A program made the position numbers and the translations under genes. The notes beneath the pieces were generated by a model. That model had not been told where the DNA came from and made no database searches. It saw only the letters and a list, made by a program, of their open reading frames with translations. Shown piece by piece: positions 54,680 through 64,000 of a stretch of 64,000 nucleotides of DNA; position 1 is the first letter of the stretch; each line of letters opens with the position of its first letter. Origin of the DNA: Rhodothermaceae bacterium Tc-Br11_B2g6_7 (lineage in GTDB: Bacteria > Bacteroidota > Rhodothermia > Rhodothermales > Salinibacteraceae). The DNA lies in assembly GCA_001564055.1 (NCBI GenBank), contig LKNB01000001.1:1-64000 (forward strand), written 5' to 3'.

Positions 54680-54792
54680 AAGGCGAGAACAACGTACGTA
54701 ACATGGCTGCCAAAGCCAGCGCGACGGTTGCAAAGCCGCGTAGGGCCTCGCATCTTACCACACTTATATTTTCTACAATAAACGTTTCTGAT

Positions 54793-55794
54793 ATGAACTA
54801 CCGTTTTTTGGGACGCTCGGGCCTAAAAGTGTCTGCTCTCTCGTTTGGGTCGTGGGTCACCTTCGGTGATCAAATCGACGAGGACCGTGCAGCCGCCTGT
54901 ATGCACGCGGCGTACGATGCCGGCGTCAACTTTTTTGACAACGCGGAAGCTTACTCCGGCGGACAGTCAGAGGTGATGATGGGCAACATCATCCAGGATG
55001 CCGGCTGGACGCGCTCTGACCTTGTGCTGTCTACTAAAATCTTCTGGGGCGGGCAGGGACCGAACGATCAGGGCCTTTCACGTAAGCACATCATCGAAGG
55101 TACGGAGGCTGCGCTCGATCGGCTGCAGACGGACTACGTGGACCTCGTCTTTTGCCATCGGCCGGATGTGCACACACCCATCGAGGAGACGGTGCGAGCG
55201 ATGAGCTTTCTGATTGACCAGGGCATGGCGTTTTACTGGGGCACCAGCGAGTGGAGCGCCGAGCAGATCCGGCACGCCTACGAGATTGCACAGCGCCTCC
55301 ACCTGCATCCGCCGCTCATGGAGCAGCCGCAGTATAACATGCTGCATCGCGACCGAGTCGAGCACGAGTTTGCTCCGCTTTATCGGGACATCGGGCTGGG
55401 ACTCACGACGTGGAGTCCGCTCAAGAGTGGAATCCTCACGGGCAAATACAACGACGGCATACCGGAGGGCAGCCGCATGGACCTGGAGGGGTACGAGTGG
55501 CTACGGAAGCGGCTGGAGAGCCCCGAGGGACAGGCCCAGCTGGAGAAGGTCCGGCAGCTTACACCCATCGCGGACCGGCTCGAATGCACCACCGCTCAAC
55601 TGGCAATCGCCTGGTGCCTCCAGAATCCTAACGTAAGTACGGTGATTACCGGTGCCTCACGGCCCGAGCAGGTGGAGGAAAATATGGCGGCCTTGGACGT
55701 GGCCGACCGGCTCACTCAGGAAACCCTTCGGGAGATAGAGGACATCCTGGACAATCATCCGGGCGGCCCCGAGAACTTCCGGCGGAACGAGTAG
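54793..55794 (+). CDS. Aldo/keto reductase, Kv-beta-like
   Basis: The 333-residue TIM-barrel enzyme starts [19 protein letters not shown]. Catalytic residues are visible: Asp and Tyr in [14 protein letters not shown], Lys in STKIFWGG and His in [11 protein letters not shown]. The C-terminal NADPH-binding segment is [20 protein letters not shown]. Best match is the group of voltage-gated potassium channel beta subunits and YghZ-like bacterial reductases. It acts on aldehydes; the natural substrate is not known. An ATG at 54676 opens a longer frame, but the start at 54793 fits the family. A TATATTTT word lies 28 bases before it. Confidence 0.93.
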   Translation: MNYRFLGRSGLKVSALSFGSWVTFGDQIDEDRAAACMHAAYDAGVNFFDNAEAYSGGQSEVMMGNIIQDAGWTRSDLVLSTKIFWGGQGPNDQGLSRKHIIEGTEAALDRLQTDYVDLVFCHRPDVHTPIEETVRAMSFLIDQGMAFYWGTSEWSAEQIRHAYEIAQRLHLHPPLMEQPQYNMLHRDRVEHEFAPLYRDIGLGLTTWSPLKSGILTGKYNDGIPEGSRMDLEGYEWLRKRLESPEGQAQLEKVRQLTPIADRLECTTAQLAIAWCLQNPNVSTVITGASRPEQVEENMAALDVADRLTQETLREIEDILDNHPGGPENFRRNE

Positions 55795-55833
55795 CAGGGA
55801 AAGGGCGCCGTTTCGCGTCTCTTTGTTGGATAT

Positions 55834-55871
55834 AAAAAAGCCGCCCGCTCCGGTCATGGAGGGGCGGCTTT
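55834..55871 (-). terminator. Terminator, mainly for the HtrA gene
   Basis: Stem GCCGCCC (55840-55846) with GGGCGGC (55862-55868) and a 15-base loop. On the minus strand it is followed by six T, on the plus strand by three, so it can end both the htrA and the aldo/keto reductase transcripts. Confidence 0.8.
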
Positions 55872-55921
55872 GCTGTACCGTTATTGGGTCTTCGCCGCTT
55901 CGCTCAGCGGCGCCACATGGG

Positions 55922-57487
55922 CTACGGTTTCTGAAGCGCTGTATAGAACGAACTCATCTCTATACCACCGTCTGGTGTGCGCTGGGGGCGCAGCACGCGG
56001 ACGATGAAGGATTCACCCGAGGGCAAGTCGCGATAGACCTCTAAGAATTCGTCCTGGTTGCTGACGGTCTCACGGTTCACCTCTGTGATGACCATGCCCT
56101 GGCGCAACTCGCCGTCCCGGTACGCCCGGCTGGTGCGGCTCACCTCTCGGATGAGCACGCCTTCGATGTCACTTACGCCGCGTATGCCAAGGCGGCGCAG
56201 CGCCTCAGGGCTGGCGTCGGTGAGGCTGATGCCCATTTCCTCCAGCTCACCGGAGACGTCATCGCTGGGGGCGTCATCGCGATTGCGTTGCTGCCCAGCA
56301 AGGGCCTCGCCATCCGGCCGCTCGCCCAACTCCACGCTCACCGTGCGGCGCTCACCCGTCTCGTCTGTTACCTCCATATCTACGGAGTCGCCGGGGCGCA
56401 TGTTGGCAATGATGGTCCGGATCTGGTTGAAGTCCCGCAACTGCCGACCGTCGACGCTGATGATGATGTCGCCTTCCTGTAGACCGGCGCGCTCGGCTGG
56501 AGTATCGGATTGCACGTCCGTGAGTTGTGCCGTCCCACGGGGCACGTCCAACGCATCAGCCAGCGAGCGCGGCACCCGGTCGAAGTTCACACCGAGATAC
56601 GCACGGCGCACCGTGCCGTCGGCAATCAACTGGTCGACGACGTTCTCCACCACGTTCACCGGAATGGCGAAGCCGATCCCCATGTTACCTCCCGTGCGGC
56701 TCATGATGGCCGAGTTGATGCCGATGAGTTCCCCGCGGGCGTTCACGAGCGGGCCGCCCGAGTTTCCGGGGTTGATCGCAGCATCTGTCTGGATCAGCTC
56801 TGCAAAGACGTTAATGCGAGCAGAGATTTCAGCGCTGGTGCGGTTGGTGGCACTGACAATGCCCGCGGTGACCGTATTTTCGAGATCCTCAGAGAGGGGG
56901 GAGCCGAAGGCGAGGGCCCACTGTCCAATCCGCAGGTTGTCGTGATCGCCAAACGAAATCGTGTCCAGCCCGTCCGTGTCAATTTTGATGACGGCGAGGT
57001 CGCTCCCGGGGTCGGTGCCCACCACCTCGGCGGGGTAGTAGCGGCCATCAAACAGGCGGACTTCCAGGTTGTCGGCGTTTTCAATCACGTGGTTATTGGT
57101 GATGATGTGCCCCTCCGACGTAGCAATGACTCCGGAGCCCAGGCCAGGTCGGATCTGATCTTCCCCACCCTGTCCGCCAAACGGACCGCCAAAGAAGTCC
57201 TCAAATGGGGTGCCCTCGAACGGATTGGGGCGCCCTTCGATCACCTGTTCCGATCGGATCTGCACCACCGTCCGGTTCACCCGCTCCGATACCTCGACGA
57301 AGGATTCTTCAAGAGTCAGGATGGGGCTATCCGCGTCCAGTTCGATGGACGTATCGCCGGCACGCGACTCCAATCCTATACGTTCGCCGGCCTCAAAAAC
57401 GTTGGCGCCCATGGTGGTGAAGAGGATCCCCGCCAAGAAGGCCACAACGGTCAAAATGGCCAATGAAGCTTTTCCTTGCGTGCTCAT
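55922..57487 (-). CDS. HtrA/DegP-type serine protease
   Basis: The 521-residue protein has an N-terminal anchor or signal (about 7-28), a trypsin-like domain (about 60-270) with the triad His133 (TNNHV), Asp163 (SDLAVIKI) and Ser243 (GNSGGPL), and two PDZ domains (about 285-375 and 410-510). It degrades or refolds damaged envelope proteins. A glutamine/aspartate-rich linker separates the PDZ domains. It is a single gene, terminated at 55834-55871. Heat or envelope stress control is likely from the family but not seen here. Confidence 0.95.
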   Translation of the reverse strand: MSTQGKASLAILTVVAFLAGILFTTMGANVFEAGERIGLESRAGDTSIELDADSPILTLEESFVEVSERVNRTVVQIRSEQVIEGRPNPFEGTPFEDFFGGPFGGQGGEDQIRPGLGSGVIATSEGHIITNNHVIENADNLEVRLFDGRYYPAEVVGTDPGSDLAVIKIDTDGLDTISFGDHDNLRIGQWALAFGSPLSEDLENTVTAGIVSATNRTSAEISARINVFAELIQTDAAINPGNSGGPLVNARGELIGINSAIMSRTGGNMGIGFAIPVNVVENVVDQLIADGTVRRAYLGVNFDRVPRSLADALDVPRGTAQLTDVQSDTPAERAGLQEGDIIISVDGRQLRDFNQIRTIIANMRPGDSVDMEVTDETGERRTVSVELGERPDGEALAGQQRNRDDAPSDDVSGELEEMGISLTDASPEALRRLGIRGVSDIEGVLIREVSRTSRAYRDGELRQGMVITEVNRETVSNQDEFLEVYRDLPSGESFIVRVLRPQRTPDGGIEMSSFYTALQKP

Positions 57488-57703
57488 AGTGTAAGGTTGG
57501 TGTCAATCTGTGTGATGGGCAGACCGGCTCTCGGGTAGATGCCGCGAGCTCTGCGGTAGTGCCACATGTACAGTCGGGTCACTGTGCGAAAAACATGCCG
57601 ACCAAGTACAGGCACTTTCATTCATAAAATTGAACGGTCTAAACGAGCCTGTGCCGGCAAATGTTGTTATCGAACCTGTACGGCAAGGTGACACACTACA
57701 TCG

Positions 57704-59104
57704 TCACGATCCAGGAATGCCAGGTTCGGTCATCGCGTGGACGTCAAGGACCTCGTCCAGCTCACTCTCGGAGAGGAGTCCCATATCGACCACGACGGCC
57801 CGTACGGACCGGCGCTCGGCGGCTGCGCGCTTGGCCACCTTCGAGGCCTTGTCGTACCCGATAGCAGCGTTGAGCGCGGTCGCGATTGACGGGTTCAGCT
57901 CCAGCAGCTCCTTGCAGCGGGCCCGATTGGCTTCGATGCCTTCCACGCATTTGGTGCGAAACGCCGTCGAGCCGTGGGCCAGAATGGTAATGCTCTCCAG
58001 CAGCGCATGCGCCATGACCGGCATCATCACGTTAAGCTCGAAGTTGCCATGCTGCCCGCCCACGGTAATCGTAGTGTGATTGCCCATCACCTTGGCGGCT
58101 ACCATCATGAGCGCTTCGCTCTGCACGGGGTTGACCTTGCCCGGCATGATGGAAGAGCCCGGCTGAATAGCGGGGAGCTGTATTTCGGAGAGGCCGCTCG
58201 TTGGTCCGCTGCTGAGGTGCCGTAGGTCGTTAGCAATCTTCAAGAGGCTGGTGGCTATCGTGTTGAGGGCACCCGAGGCCATCACCACGCCATCCTTGGC
58301 TGCCTGTGCCTCAAAGTGGTTTGCGGCCTCAACAAACGTGAGGGCGGTGGCCTCGTTGATATAGCCGATCGCGGTGGCGGGAAAGTCGGGATGGCGATTG
58401 ATGCCGGTGCCCGTCGCGGTGCCGCCCAGGGCCAGGTCAGAAAGCTCGCGCGAGGCGACCTCTACACGGTCCAGCGCCTTATCAAGCTGCGCAGCATAGC
58501 CCCCGAACTCCTGCCCGAGGCGCACTGGCGTAGCATCCATCAGGTGCGTGCGCCCGCTTTTCAGCACGTCATCAAACGCCTCAGCCTTCTCCTGCAGTGC
58601 ATCGCGGAGGGCCTCCAGGGCCGGGTGGAGCGTCTCGTGCAGGGCGAGCCGGGCGGCCACGTGCATGGTGGTGGGAATGACGTCGTTGGACGACTGCGAC
58701 ATGTTGACGTGGTCGTTCGGGTGGACCGCCTTGCTCCCGAGGGCTTCTCCGAGGGCCTGCGACGCCGCGTTCGCGATGACCTCGTTGGCGTTCATGTTGG
58801 TGGAGGTGCCGCTGCCGGTCTGAAAGATGTCCAGCACAAACTCCCTATCCAGCGTGCCGTTGATCACCTGTTCGGTGGCCTCAATAATTGCCGTGGCGAT
58901 GTCATCGTCCAGCAGGCCAAGGTGTTGGTTCGCCCGCGCAGCGCTCTGCTTCACAATCCCGATGGCGCGGATAAACAGCCGGGGAAAGCGCAGGTCGCTG
59001 ATGGGGAAGTTTTGCTTTGCCCGCTGGGTCTGCGCGCCATACAGCGCATCAGCAGGGACGTGCACTTCGCCGAGGGAGTCGTTCTCGATCCGCGTGGAGC
59101 TCAT
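57704..59104 (-). CDS. fumC: Class II fumarate hydratase
   Basis: The 466-residue tetrameric enzyme interconverts fumarate and malate in the TCA cycle. GSGTSTNMNANEVIANAAS, SSNDVIPTTMHV and the signature GSSIMPGKVNPVQSEALMM with the flexible loop Ser are present. ATG at 59104 (MSSTRIENDSLGEVHVPADA) fits the family; the longer open frame is not supported. It diverges from panC by about 199 bases. Confidence 0.97.
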   Translation of the reverse strand: MSSTRIENDSLGEVHVPADALYGAQTQRAKQNFPISDLRFPRLFIRAIGIVKQSAARANQHLGLLDDDIATAIIEATEQVINGTLDREFVLDIFQTGSGTSTNMNANEVIANAASQALGEALGSKAVHPNDHVNMSQSSNDVIPTTMHVAARLALHETLHPALEALRDALQEKAEAFDDVLKSGRTHLMDATPVRLGQEFGGYAAQLDKALDRVEVASRELSDLALGGTATGTGINRHPDFPATAIGYINEATALTFVEAANHFEAQAAKDGVVMASGALNTIATSLLKIANDLRHLSSGPTSGLSEIQLPAIQPGSSIMPGKVNPVQSEALMMVAAKVMGNHTTITVGGQHGNFELNVMMPVMAHALLESITILAHGSTAFRTKCVEGIEANRARCKELLELNPSIATALNAAIGYDKASKVAKRAAAERRSVRAVVVDMGLLSESELDEVLDVHAMTEPGIPGS

Positions 59105-59303
59105 AGGGAGGAGGGGGTAGCTGAAAGCAGTAGTCAATGTAGGCTGACAGTATAGTAAAGCGAAGCGACTCATCGGATGAGCCAGCGCTGAAACCTGCGT
59201 TCTTGTTCAAAAAATAAACCTTCGCGCAGGTCGTCAGTTAAGCCGCCCCTTCGTACAATACCGCGAGCTTCGTGCCCGGGCTGCTCCGAACCCACCCACC
59301 ACC

Positions 59304-60179
59304 ATGGAACGACTGACCACGATTGCCGAGGCGCGTGCCGTCTCGCGGGCCGCACGTGCCGCAGACCGCCGGGTTGTACTTGTCCCTACCATGGGCGCGC
59401 TGCATGAGGGACACCTGGCGCTGGTAGAACAGGCCGGTGACGAAGGCGATGTCGTGGTGGTATCGATCTTCGTAAACCCTACCCAGTTCGGCCCGGACGA
59501 AGACTATGAAGCGTATCCGCGCACGCTCGAAACCGATGAAGAAACGCTGCGCCGCCAGGGGAGGGCCACACACGTATTTGCGCCTACCGTGCAGGAGATG
59601 TATCCAGACGGCCCCGCTGCGCAGCGTACGACTGTCAGCGTCAACCAACTGACGGATACGCTCTGCGGCGCGGTCCGCCCCGGGCATTTTGACGGCGTGA
59701 CCACTGTGGTGTCGATGTTGCTGCACATCGTGCAGCCGCATGTGGCGGTCTTCGGGCAAAAAGATGCCCAGCAGCTCGCGGTTATCCGCCGCATGGTACG
59801 GGATCTGCATCTGCCCGTGGACATCGTGGCGGTGCCAACCGTGCGGGAGTCCGATGGGCTGGCCCGGTCGTCACGTAACGCCTACCTAACCCCCGAGGAG
59901 CGGGCGCAAGCGCCTGCCCTGTACGAAGCGCTTTCAGCGGCTGCTACCGCCGTGCAGCAGGGGGAACTGCAGGTTGGACCTCTGGTTCGACGCATGCAGG
60001 CCATTTTGGCCGACGCTCCGCTGGTCCATCCTCAATACATTGAGGTGGTAGACGCGAGGGAGCTGTCGCCCGTGGAGCGCCTGCAGCCAGGCCAGCGCAT
60101 CTTGCTTGCGGTGGCCGTTTATTTCGGGGATACCCGGCTGATCGACAACATACCGCTCACTGTACCTACGCGCACGTAA
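59304..60179 (+). CDS. panC: Pantothenate synthetase
   Basis: The 291-residue enzyme condenses pantoate with beta-alanine using ATP. Motifs: VPTMGALHEGHLALV near residue 27 (adenylate-binding HxGH-like), VSIFVNPTQFGPDEDYEAYP, FGQKDAQQLAVIRRM and RESDGLARSSRNAYLTPEER. It is followed by panD after eight bases, forming a two-gene operon for pantothenate (vitamin B5) synthesis. Confidence 0.97.
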   Translation: MERLTTIAEARAVSRAARAADRRVVLVPTMGALHEGHLALVEQAGDEGDVVVVSIFVNPTQFGPDEDYEAYPRTLETDEETLRRQGRATHVFAPTVQEMYPDGPAAQRTTVSVNQLTDTLCGAVRPGHFDGVTTVVSMLLHIVQPHVAVFGQKDAQQLAVIRRMVRDLHLPVDIVAVPTVRESDGLARSSRNAYLTPEERAQAPALYEALSAAATAVQQGELQVGPLVRRMQAILADAPLVHPQYIEVVDARELSPVERLQPGQRILLAVAVYFGDTRLIDNIPLTVPTRT

Positions 60180-60187
60180 CGTCCTCT

Positions 60188-60622
60188 ATGACCATCACGA
60201 TGTTCAAGTCGAAGCTCCATCCGCTTCGCGTCACCGAGGCTGATCTGTATTACGAAGGCTCCATTACCATCGACGAGGAGCTGCTTGACGCTGCGGGAAT
60301 CCTTCCGTACGAAAAGGTCCAGGTCGTCAATGTCAACAACGGAGCCCGTCTTGAGACCTACACCATCCCCGGGGCGCCGGGCGAGCGCACGGTACAGCTG
60401 AATGGTCCTGCCGCCCGGCTGGCTCAGCGGGGAGATGCCGTAATTGTCATCGCGTACGCGGAGATGACGCCGGACGAAGCGCGGCAGCATACGCCCCAGG
60501 TTGTGCTGTGCGACGAGGAGAACAACCCGGTGGAGCACCTTCAGTACGCTGTGGACGCGCCGCAGGACGAAGCGCGCGAGCCCGTGCGCAACACGGTGGC
60601 GGAATCGGTCATTCACAACTGA
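60188..60622 (+). CDS. panD: Aspartate 1-decarboxylase
   Basis: The 144-residue proenzyme makes beta-alanine from aspartate. It cleaves itself between Gly24 and Ser25 in YEGSIT to form the pyruvoyl group. EKVQVVNVNNGARLETY and GDAVIVIAYAEM are the family strands. It supplies the beta-alanine used by panC directly upstream; the two genes are eight bases apart. The C-terminal tail is longer than in E. coli. Confidence 0.97.
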   Translation: MTITMFKSKLHPLRVTEADLYYEGSITIDEELLDAAGILPYEKVQVVNVNNGARLETYTIPGAPGERTVQLNGPAARLAQRGDAVIVIAYAEMTPDEARQHTPQVVLCDEENNPVEHLQYAVDAPQDEAREPVRNTVAESVIHN

Positions 60623-60682
60623 GGCTGGCGCCGTAAGACGGCCTCAGCCCACAGTGGGGCGGGTAGCGAGAGAAGCGGCGCA

Positions 60683-61684
60683 TCAGGCGCGTCGAGCCCC
60701 CTGCTTCTTGCGCGAGGCACTTCCGGCGCGGGCTTCGTCGTCGCGTTCATAGGCGGCGATGATGTCTTTCACCAACTGGTGACGGACGACATCGCCCCGG
60801 TCAAACTCAACGAATGCGATGCCCTCCACGTCCTTCAAGATGCGGCGGGCCTCCAGCAAGCCGCTGTTGCGTCGGCTGGGTAGGTCGATCTGGGTAGCGT
60901 CGCCCGTAACGATCGCACGGCTGTTAATTCCCAGCCGGGTCAAGAACATCTTCATCTGCTGCCGGGTGGCGTTTTGCGCTTCGTCCAAGATCACGAACGA
61001 TGAGCTGAGGGTGCGGCCGCGCATGTAGGCCAGCGGTACGATCTCTACCACCTGCTGCTCCATATACTCGGCCAGCCGGTCACGGGGCAGCATATCGCCC
61101 AGCGCATCGTAGAGGGGGCGAAGGTACGGGTCCACCTTATCGCGGAAGTCGCCGGGCAGAAACCCTAATTGCTCGCCCGCTTCTACCGCAGGGCGGGAGA
61201 GCACAATGCGTTTCACCTTCCGGGCCTTCAAGGCCGCCACGGCCAGCGCCACCGCCGTGTACGTCTTACCCGTACCCGCGGGCCCAATCGCAAACACGAC
61301 GTCGTGCGCGCTGGCGATTTCAACCAGCCGTGCTTGGTTGGGCGTTTTGGACTTGATGGGGGCACCGCCGGGCGTGAGCAAGATCACGTCCCCAACGTCA
61401 CTGGTGGCTGTCGGGGCGCCGTCCCCCTGCAGATAGAGCGCCATCACGGTAGACACGTCCGCCTCCGTCAGTTCGCCGTTGCGTTTTAGGATCTGCGCCA
61501 ACTCGTTGATGATGCGGCGGATCGTTCGGACTTCGTCGGGCTCGCCTTGTACGATGATGCGGTTGCCCCGCGCCGTGATGCTGGCCTGCGGAAAAGCGGA
61601 CTCAATTTTTCGTAAGTTTACATCGTTAAACCCCAGCAGGAGGAGCGGCTCAACATCCGTAATCGTAAGCTGTTTGGTTACCAA
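60683..61684 (-). CDS. PhoH-family ATPase
   Basis: The 333-residue protein starts at a TTG at 61684 (no in-frame ATG close by). It has an N-terminal KH-like RNA-binding part (about 10-75) and the PhoH ATPase with GPAGTGKTYTAVA near residue 142, SRPAVEAGEQLGFLPGD, FVILDEAQNATRQQMKMFLT (20 residues), and GDATQIDLP. It is cytoplasmic and of uncertain role, linked in other bacteria to RNA metabolism with YbeZ. The YbeY partner is not adjacent. The tail is basic. Confidence 0.94.
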   Translation of the reverse strand: MVTKQLTITDVEPLLLLGFNDVNLRKIESAFPQASITARGNRIIVQGEPDEVRTIRRIINELAQILKRNGELTEADVSTVMALYLQGDGAPTATSDVGDVILLTPGGAPIKSKTPNQARLVEIASAHDVVFAIGPAGTGKTYTAVALAVAALKARKVKRIVLSRPAVEAGEQLGFLPGDFRDKVDPYLRPLYDALGDMLPRDRLAEYMEQQVVEIVPLAYMRGRTLSSSFVILDEAQNATRQQMKMFLTRLGINSRAIVTGDATQIDLPSRRNSGLLEARRILKDVEGIAFVEFDRGDVVRHQLVKDIIAAYERDDEARAGSASRKKQGARRA

Positions 61685-61819
61685 TGGGCGGCAGGTAAAA
61701 ACGAGAAGAAGTAGGTCCGGCGAAAAAGATAGGGCGTGTCCGTGTTACACGCGTAAGACGTGCCCTATGGCTGGTTGTAACTACAAACCCTCAGGCAGTT
61801 TCACGAATACAGGTACTCC

Positions 61820-62683
61820 ATGAAACGTCCCCTCGTCGTTGAGTTTGTAAAGATGAATGGGTCCGGTAACGACTTCATTGTGGTCGATAACCGGTTTTAC
61901 GCCTTCTCTGAGGATGAACTCGGCACCCTGGCTGCGCGCTACTGCCCGCGCCGCACGGGCGTCGGTGCTGATGGCCTGCTGGCCTTTGAAGAGGCCACTG
62001 CGGATGGACATGACTTCCGCATGCGCTACCGGAATGCGGACGGTTCGCGAGCGACCATGTGTGGCAACGGGGCACGGTGCCTTGCAGCATTTGCTCGCGC
62101 CGCAGGTCAAACGGCGAATCCCCTGCGGTTTGAAACGGACGCTGGCGTCTACCGGGCTGAGGTGGCGGAAGGGGGGACGCGGGTGCGGCTCTTTGTGCCC
62201 CCGCCGGAGCGGTTTACGGCGGCGCAAGCCCTCGCCACAGCGGCGGTGCCGGGTGGGACGGCGCCGTCTTTTATTTGGACGGGCACAGAGCACGTGGTCT
62301 GCTTCGTTGATGGCGAGGCCCAAGCCGACCTCGCTACGTGGGCGCCGGCGTTGCGTCACGACCCAAGCCTGGCGCCGGCCGGTGCCAACGTCAATGCGGT
62401 GCACGCCACCGTGGACACGGCATCTGACGACCGACCAGTGCTCCGCGTACGCACCTACGAGAAAGGCGTGGAGGCCGAGACGTTAGCGTGTGGCACGGGG
62501 GCCCTCGCTTCAGCTGTGACGGCTCGGTTGCAGGGGCACATTGGCACCGACACCGCACACGTGGACATGCCCGGCGGACGGCTTACCGTTGGGTGGGCGT
62601 GGGAGGACGGCCATGTCGCTGATCTGTATCTGGAAGGTGCTGTGGAGCGGGTCTTTCGCGGCACGCTTGAGGTGTATCTGTAG
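61820..62683 (+). CDS. dapF: Diaminopimelate epimerase
   Basis: The 287-residue enzyme interconverts LL- and meso-diaminopimelate for lysine and peptidoglycan. FVKMNGSGNDFIVVDNR starts the family; the two catalytic Cys are in MCGNGARCLAAFAR near residue 75 and ACGTGALASAV near 222. It diverges from phoH by 135 bases and stands alone. It is convergent with the PPIase gene. Confidence 0.97.
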   Translation: MKRPLVVEFVKMNGSGNDFIVVDNRFYAFSEDELGTLAARYCPRRTGVGADGLLAFEEATADGHDFRMRYRNADGSRATMCGNGARCLAAFARAAGQTANPLRFETDAGVYRAEVAEGGTRVRLFVPPPERFTAAQALATAAVPGGTAPSFIWTGTEHVVCFVDGEAQADLATWAPALRHDPSLAPAGANVNAVHATVDTASDDRPVLRVRTYEKGVEAETLACGTGALASAVTARLQGHIGTDTAHVDMPGGRLTVGWAWEDGHVADLYLEGAVERVFRGTLEVYL

Positions 62684-62723
62684 GCCGGGTCCGGGCGTCC
62701 GCGGAGGTCGGGACTGGCGTGCA

Positions 62724-62763
62724 TAAAAACATAAAGCGCGTCTTCCGGAGAGAAGACGCGCTT
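62724..62763 (-). terminator. Strong terminator of the PPIase gene
   Basis: A perfect 12-bp stem, AAGCGCGTCTTC (62734-62745) with GAAGACGCGCTT (62752-62763), has a six-base loop. On the minus strand it is followed by TATGTTTTTATG, a T-rich tract. It lies 26 bases after the PPIase stop. Confidence 0.9.
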
Positions 62764-62789
62764 GAGGGTGGCGACCAGAAGGGGAGAGC

Positions 62790-64000
62790 CTACTGTTGCA
62801 AGATTCGGGCGCGGTTGTCCGTGATGGAAGCATCAGCACGCAGGCTTTCGACCCACGCCTCCTGCAGTTCCTGTACGCGTTCCTGCGTCAAGCGTTGACG
62901 CAGCTGCGCGCGGCGCTGGTCGGTCAGTTCTGGGAGGTCGGCCTTGCGGGTCACGCGGGCCACCCACACGCCGTTCTCACCTTCGGTGACGCCGGTTTCA
63001 TCGCCCACGTCAAGCCCGAGCAACTGCCCGGCAAAGGTGACCTCACGACCAAGTCCAGGGACGTTCGTGTTGTCGAACGAAATGTTAGAGGCGGTCCGCA
63101 CATTAGTGTCCAGGGCCTCAGCAAGACCATCAAACCCATGAGCGTCGTAGGCGCGGCGCATCCGTTCGGTTTGCACGGCGCGCTTCGCCTCCAGGATGGC
63201 GCGCGGCTCTACTGCATCGCGCACCTCCTCAAACGGGCGGAAGCCGGCAGACTGAATACCAGTTACGCGCCCAACGATCATCTTGTCGTCAAGCTCAATG
63301 ATATCCGAGATGTCACCGCGCGAGCTGCCCTCAAGGAAGTTCTGTAGCGTAGGGCTCTGGCCGATGTTGGGAATGTTTTCCTGGCCTTCTTCCACGCGCA
63401 CCGTCTGAAGCTCCAGTCCTAACCGTTCCGCTTCGTCTTCGAAGTCAGCCCCTTCATCAGTGTAGATGCGGAGATCTTCCAGGGTGTCCTCTATTTCGCG
63501 CAGCGTAGCGACAGAGGGCTGAAGGTTCTCGGCGTAGATGGCCACTTGTACCTCTTGGTCCGCGCGCTGCTGAACCTCAATCACGTGGTACCCGAAATCG
63601 GTCTCAACCGGACCTACGATTTCGCCGGGCGTAGCGCCAAAGGCGGCCGACTCAAACGGGGCGACCATCGCGCCGCGGTTGAACCAGCCCAGGTCACCTC
63701 CGCGGGCCGCTGAGCCCGGGTCATCCGAGTGCTCACGGGCGAGCGCTGCAAAGTCAGCACCATCGCGCAATTCCGTAGCAAGTTCAGCCGCCCGGGCCTG
63801 CGCCTGCGCATCGTCGCGGTCATTCGTGCCAATCAGAATGTGTCGCGCGCGGACCGCGGTTTCTTCGGCAGGCTGTAGATCAAGAATTCTGATCAGGTTC
63901 ACCTGGTTATTGGCCACCACGGGTCCTACAACGGCACCGGGCTCCAGCTGCTCTGCGACAGCAGTCGCGATGGGTTCTTCAAGATCCGTCAGGGCAAAAA
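62790..64000 (-). CDS. Parvulin-type peptidyl-prolyl isomerase (PpiD/SurA-like), runs off the right edge
   Basis: The frame is open to 64000, so the N-terminus lies outside the window; about 403 residues are visible. A parvulin domain ([20 protein letters not shown], then [20 protein letters not shown] and [14 protein letters not shown]) follows a stretch of chain, and the C-terminal part is a long helical region with a second, degenerate prolyl isomerase or chaperone-like segment. It is an envelope foldase for outer-membrane or secreted proteins. PpiD-like or SurA-like cannot be decided without the N-terminus. Confidence 0.88.
   Translation of the reverse strand, partial: FALTDLEEPIATAVAEQLEPGAVVGPVVANNQVNLIRILDLQPAEETAVRARHILIGTNDRDDAQAQARAAELATELRDGADFAALAREHSDDPGSAARGGDLGWFNRGAMVAPFESAAFGATPGEIVGPVETDFGYHVIEVQQRADQEVQVAIYAENLQPSVATLREIEDTLEDLRIYTDEGADFEDEAERLGLELQTVRVEEGQENIPNIGQSPTLQNFLEGSSRGDISDIIELDDKMIVGRVTGIQSAGFRPFEEVRDAVEPRAILEAKRAVQTERMRRAYDAHGFDGLAEALDTNVRTASNISFDNTNVPGLGREVTFAGQLLGLDVGDETGVTEGENGVWVARVTRKADLPELTDQRRAQLRQRLTQERVQELQEAWVESLRADASITDNRARILQQ

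Noticed and set aside
57488-57703. Repeat-like pieces (CCTGTGCCGGCAA and CCTGTACGGCAA) between htrA and fumC
   Set aside because: Only two imperfect copies in one place; could be chance and I could not link them to a known element.

Overview
The window reads as ordinary chromosomal sequence from an aerobic, pigmented bacterium of the Bacteroidota/Rhodothermota side of the tree, most like the Salinibacter/Rhodothermales group. That placement is inference, resting on moderately high GC, many acidic proteins, scarce Shine-Dalgarno sequences, a CruF/CrtB acyl-glycosyl carotenoid cluster, an MlaEFD system and a CIRCE-controlled groESL pair. I see no prophage, insertion sequence, CRISPR array or rRNA. 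Genes are short operons on both strands with little spacing.

1-8.7 kb: the start of a lipoprotein gene, a large secreted TPR protein, a translationally coupled DUF3006 / metallo-beta-lactamase-HhH pair, an FMN reductase, a voltage-sensor-like membrane protein, an HDOD protein, a 71-residue orphan gene with its own terminator, and glpD. 8.8-14.5 kb: a copper-resistance operon (csoR, an HMA metallochaperone, an SO_0444-type Cu/Zn permease, copA), then a non-coding stretch with a REP-like palindrome, a small TPR protein and a DUF411 copper-associated protein.

14.6-31 kb: an ADP-forming acyl-CoA synthetase fused to a GNAT domain, a three-PAS histidine kinase, groL/groS under CIRCE, three membrane-protein genes, an MlaD/MlaF/MlaE-type lipid transporter, radA, and metY with a CoA-binding protein. 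31-42 kb: an ECF sigma / anti-sigma / secreted coiled-coil operon, then a cell-wall amidase and apt, RidA, an SDR lacking the usual catalytic Tyr/Lys, a rhodanese lipoprotein, mnmA, zapE, a divergent rtcB and an orphan OmpR-type regulator.

42-49 kb: a carotenoid operon (cruF, crtB, an acyltransferase, a small secreted protein, a glycosyltransferase) that could make an acyl-glycosyl carotenoid; then WbqC, patatin, a tRNA-Phe/tRNA-Asp operon with a clear promoter, and nadK. 49-64 kb: an FAD oxidoreductase next to a membrane polyferredoxin, uppP, a uronate-dehydrogenase-like epimerase, an aldo/keto reductase, an HtrA protease, fumC, panC-panD, phoH, dapF, and a PPIase running off the right edge.

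Several intergenic regions hold perfect inverted repeats placed on or beside promoter-like sequences (13.95, 41.28 and 46.57 kb). These are the most testable new regulatory signals here. I did not find a wholly new multi-gene defence or mobile system. The best candidates for undescribed biology are the carotenoid locus with its unexplained member, the sigma/anti-sigma/coiled-coil unit, the FAD oxidoreductase-polyferredoxin pair and the small orphan gene.
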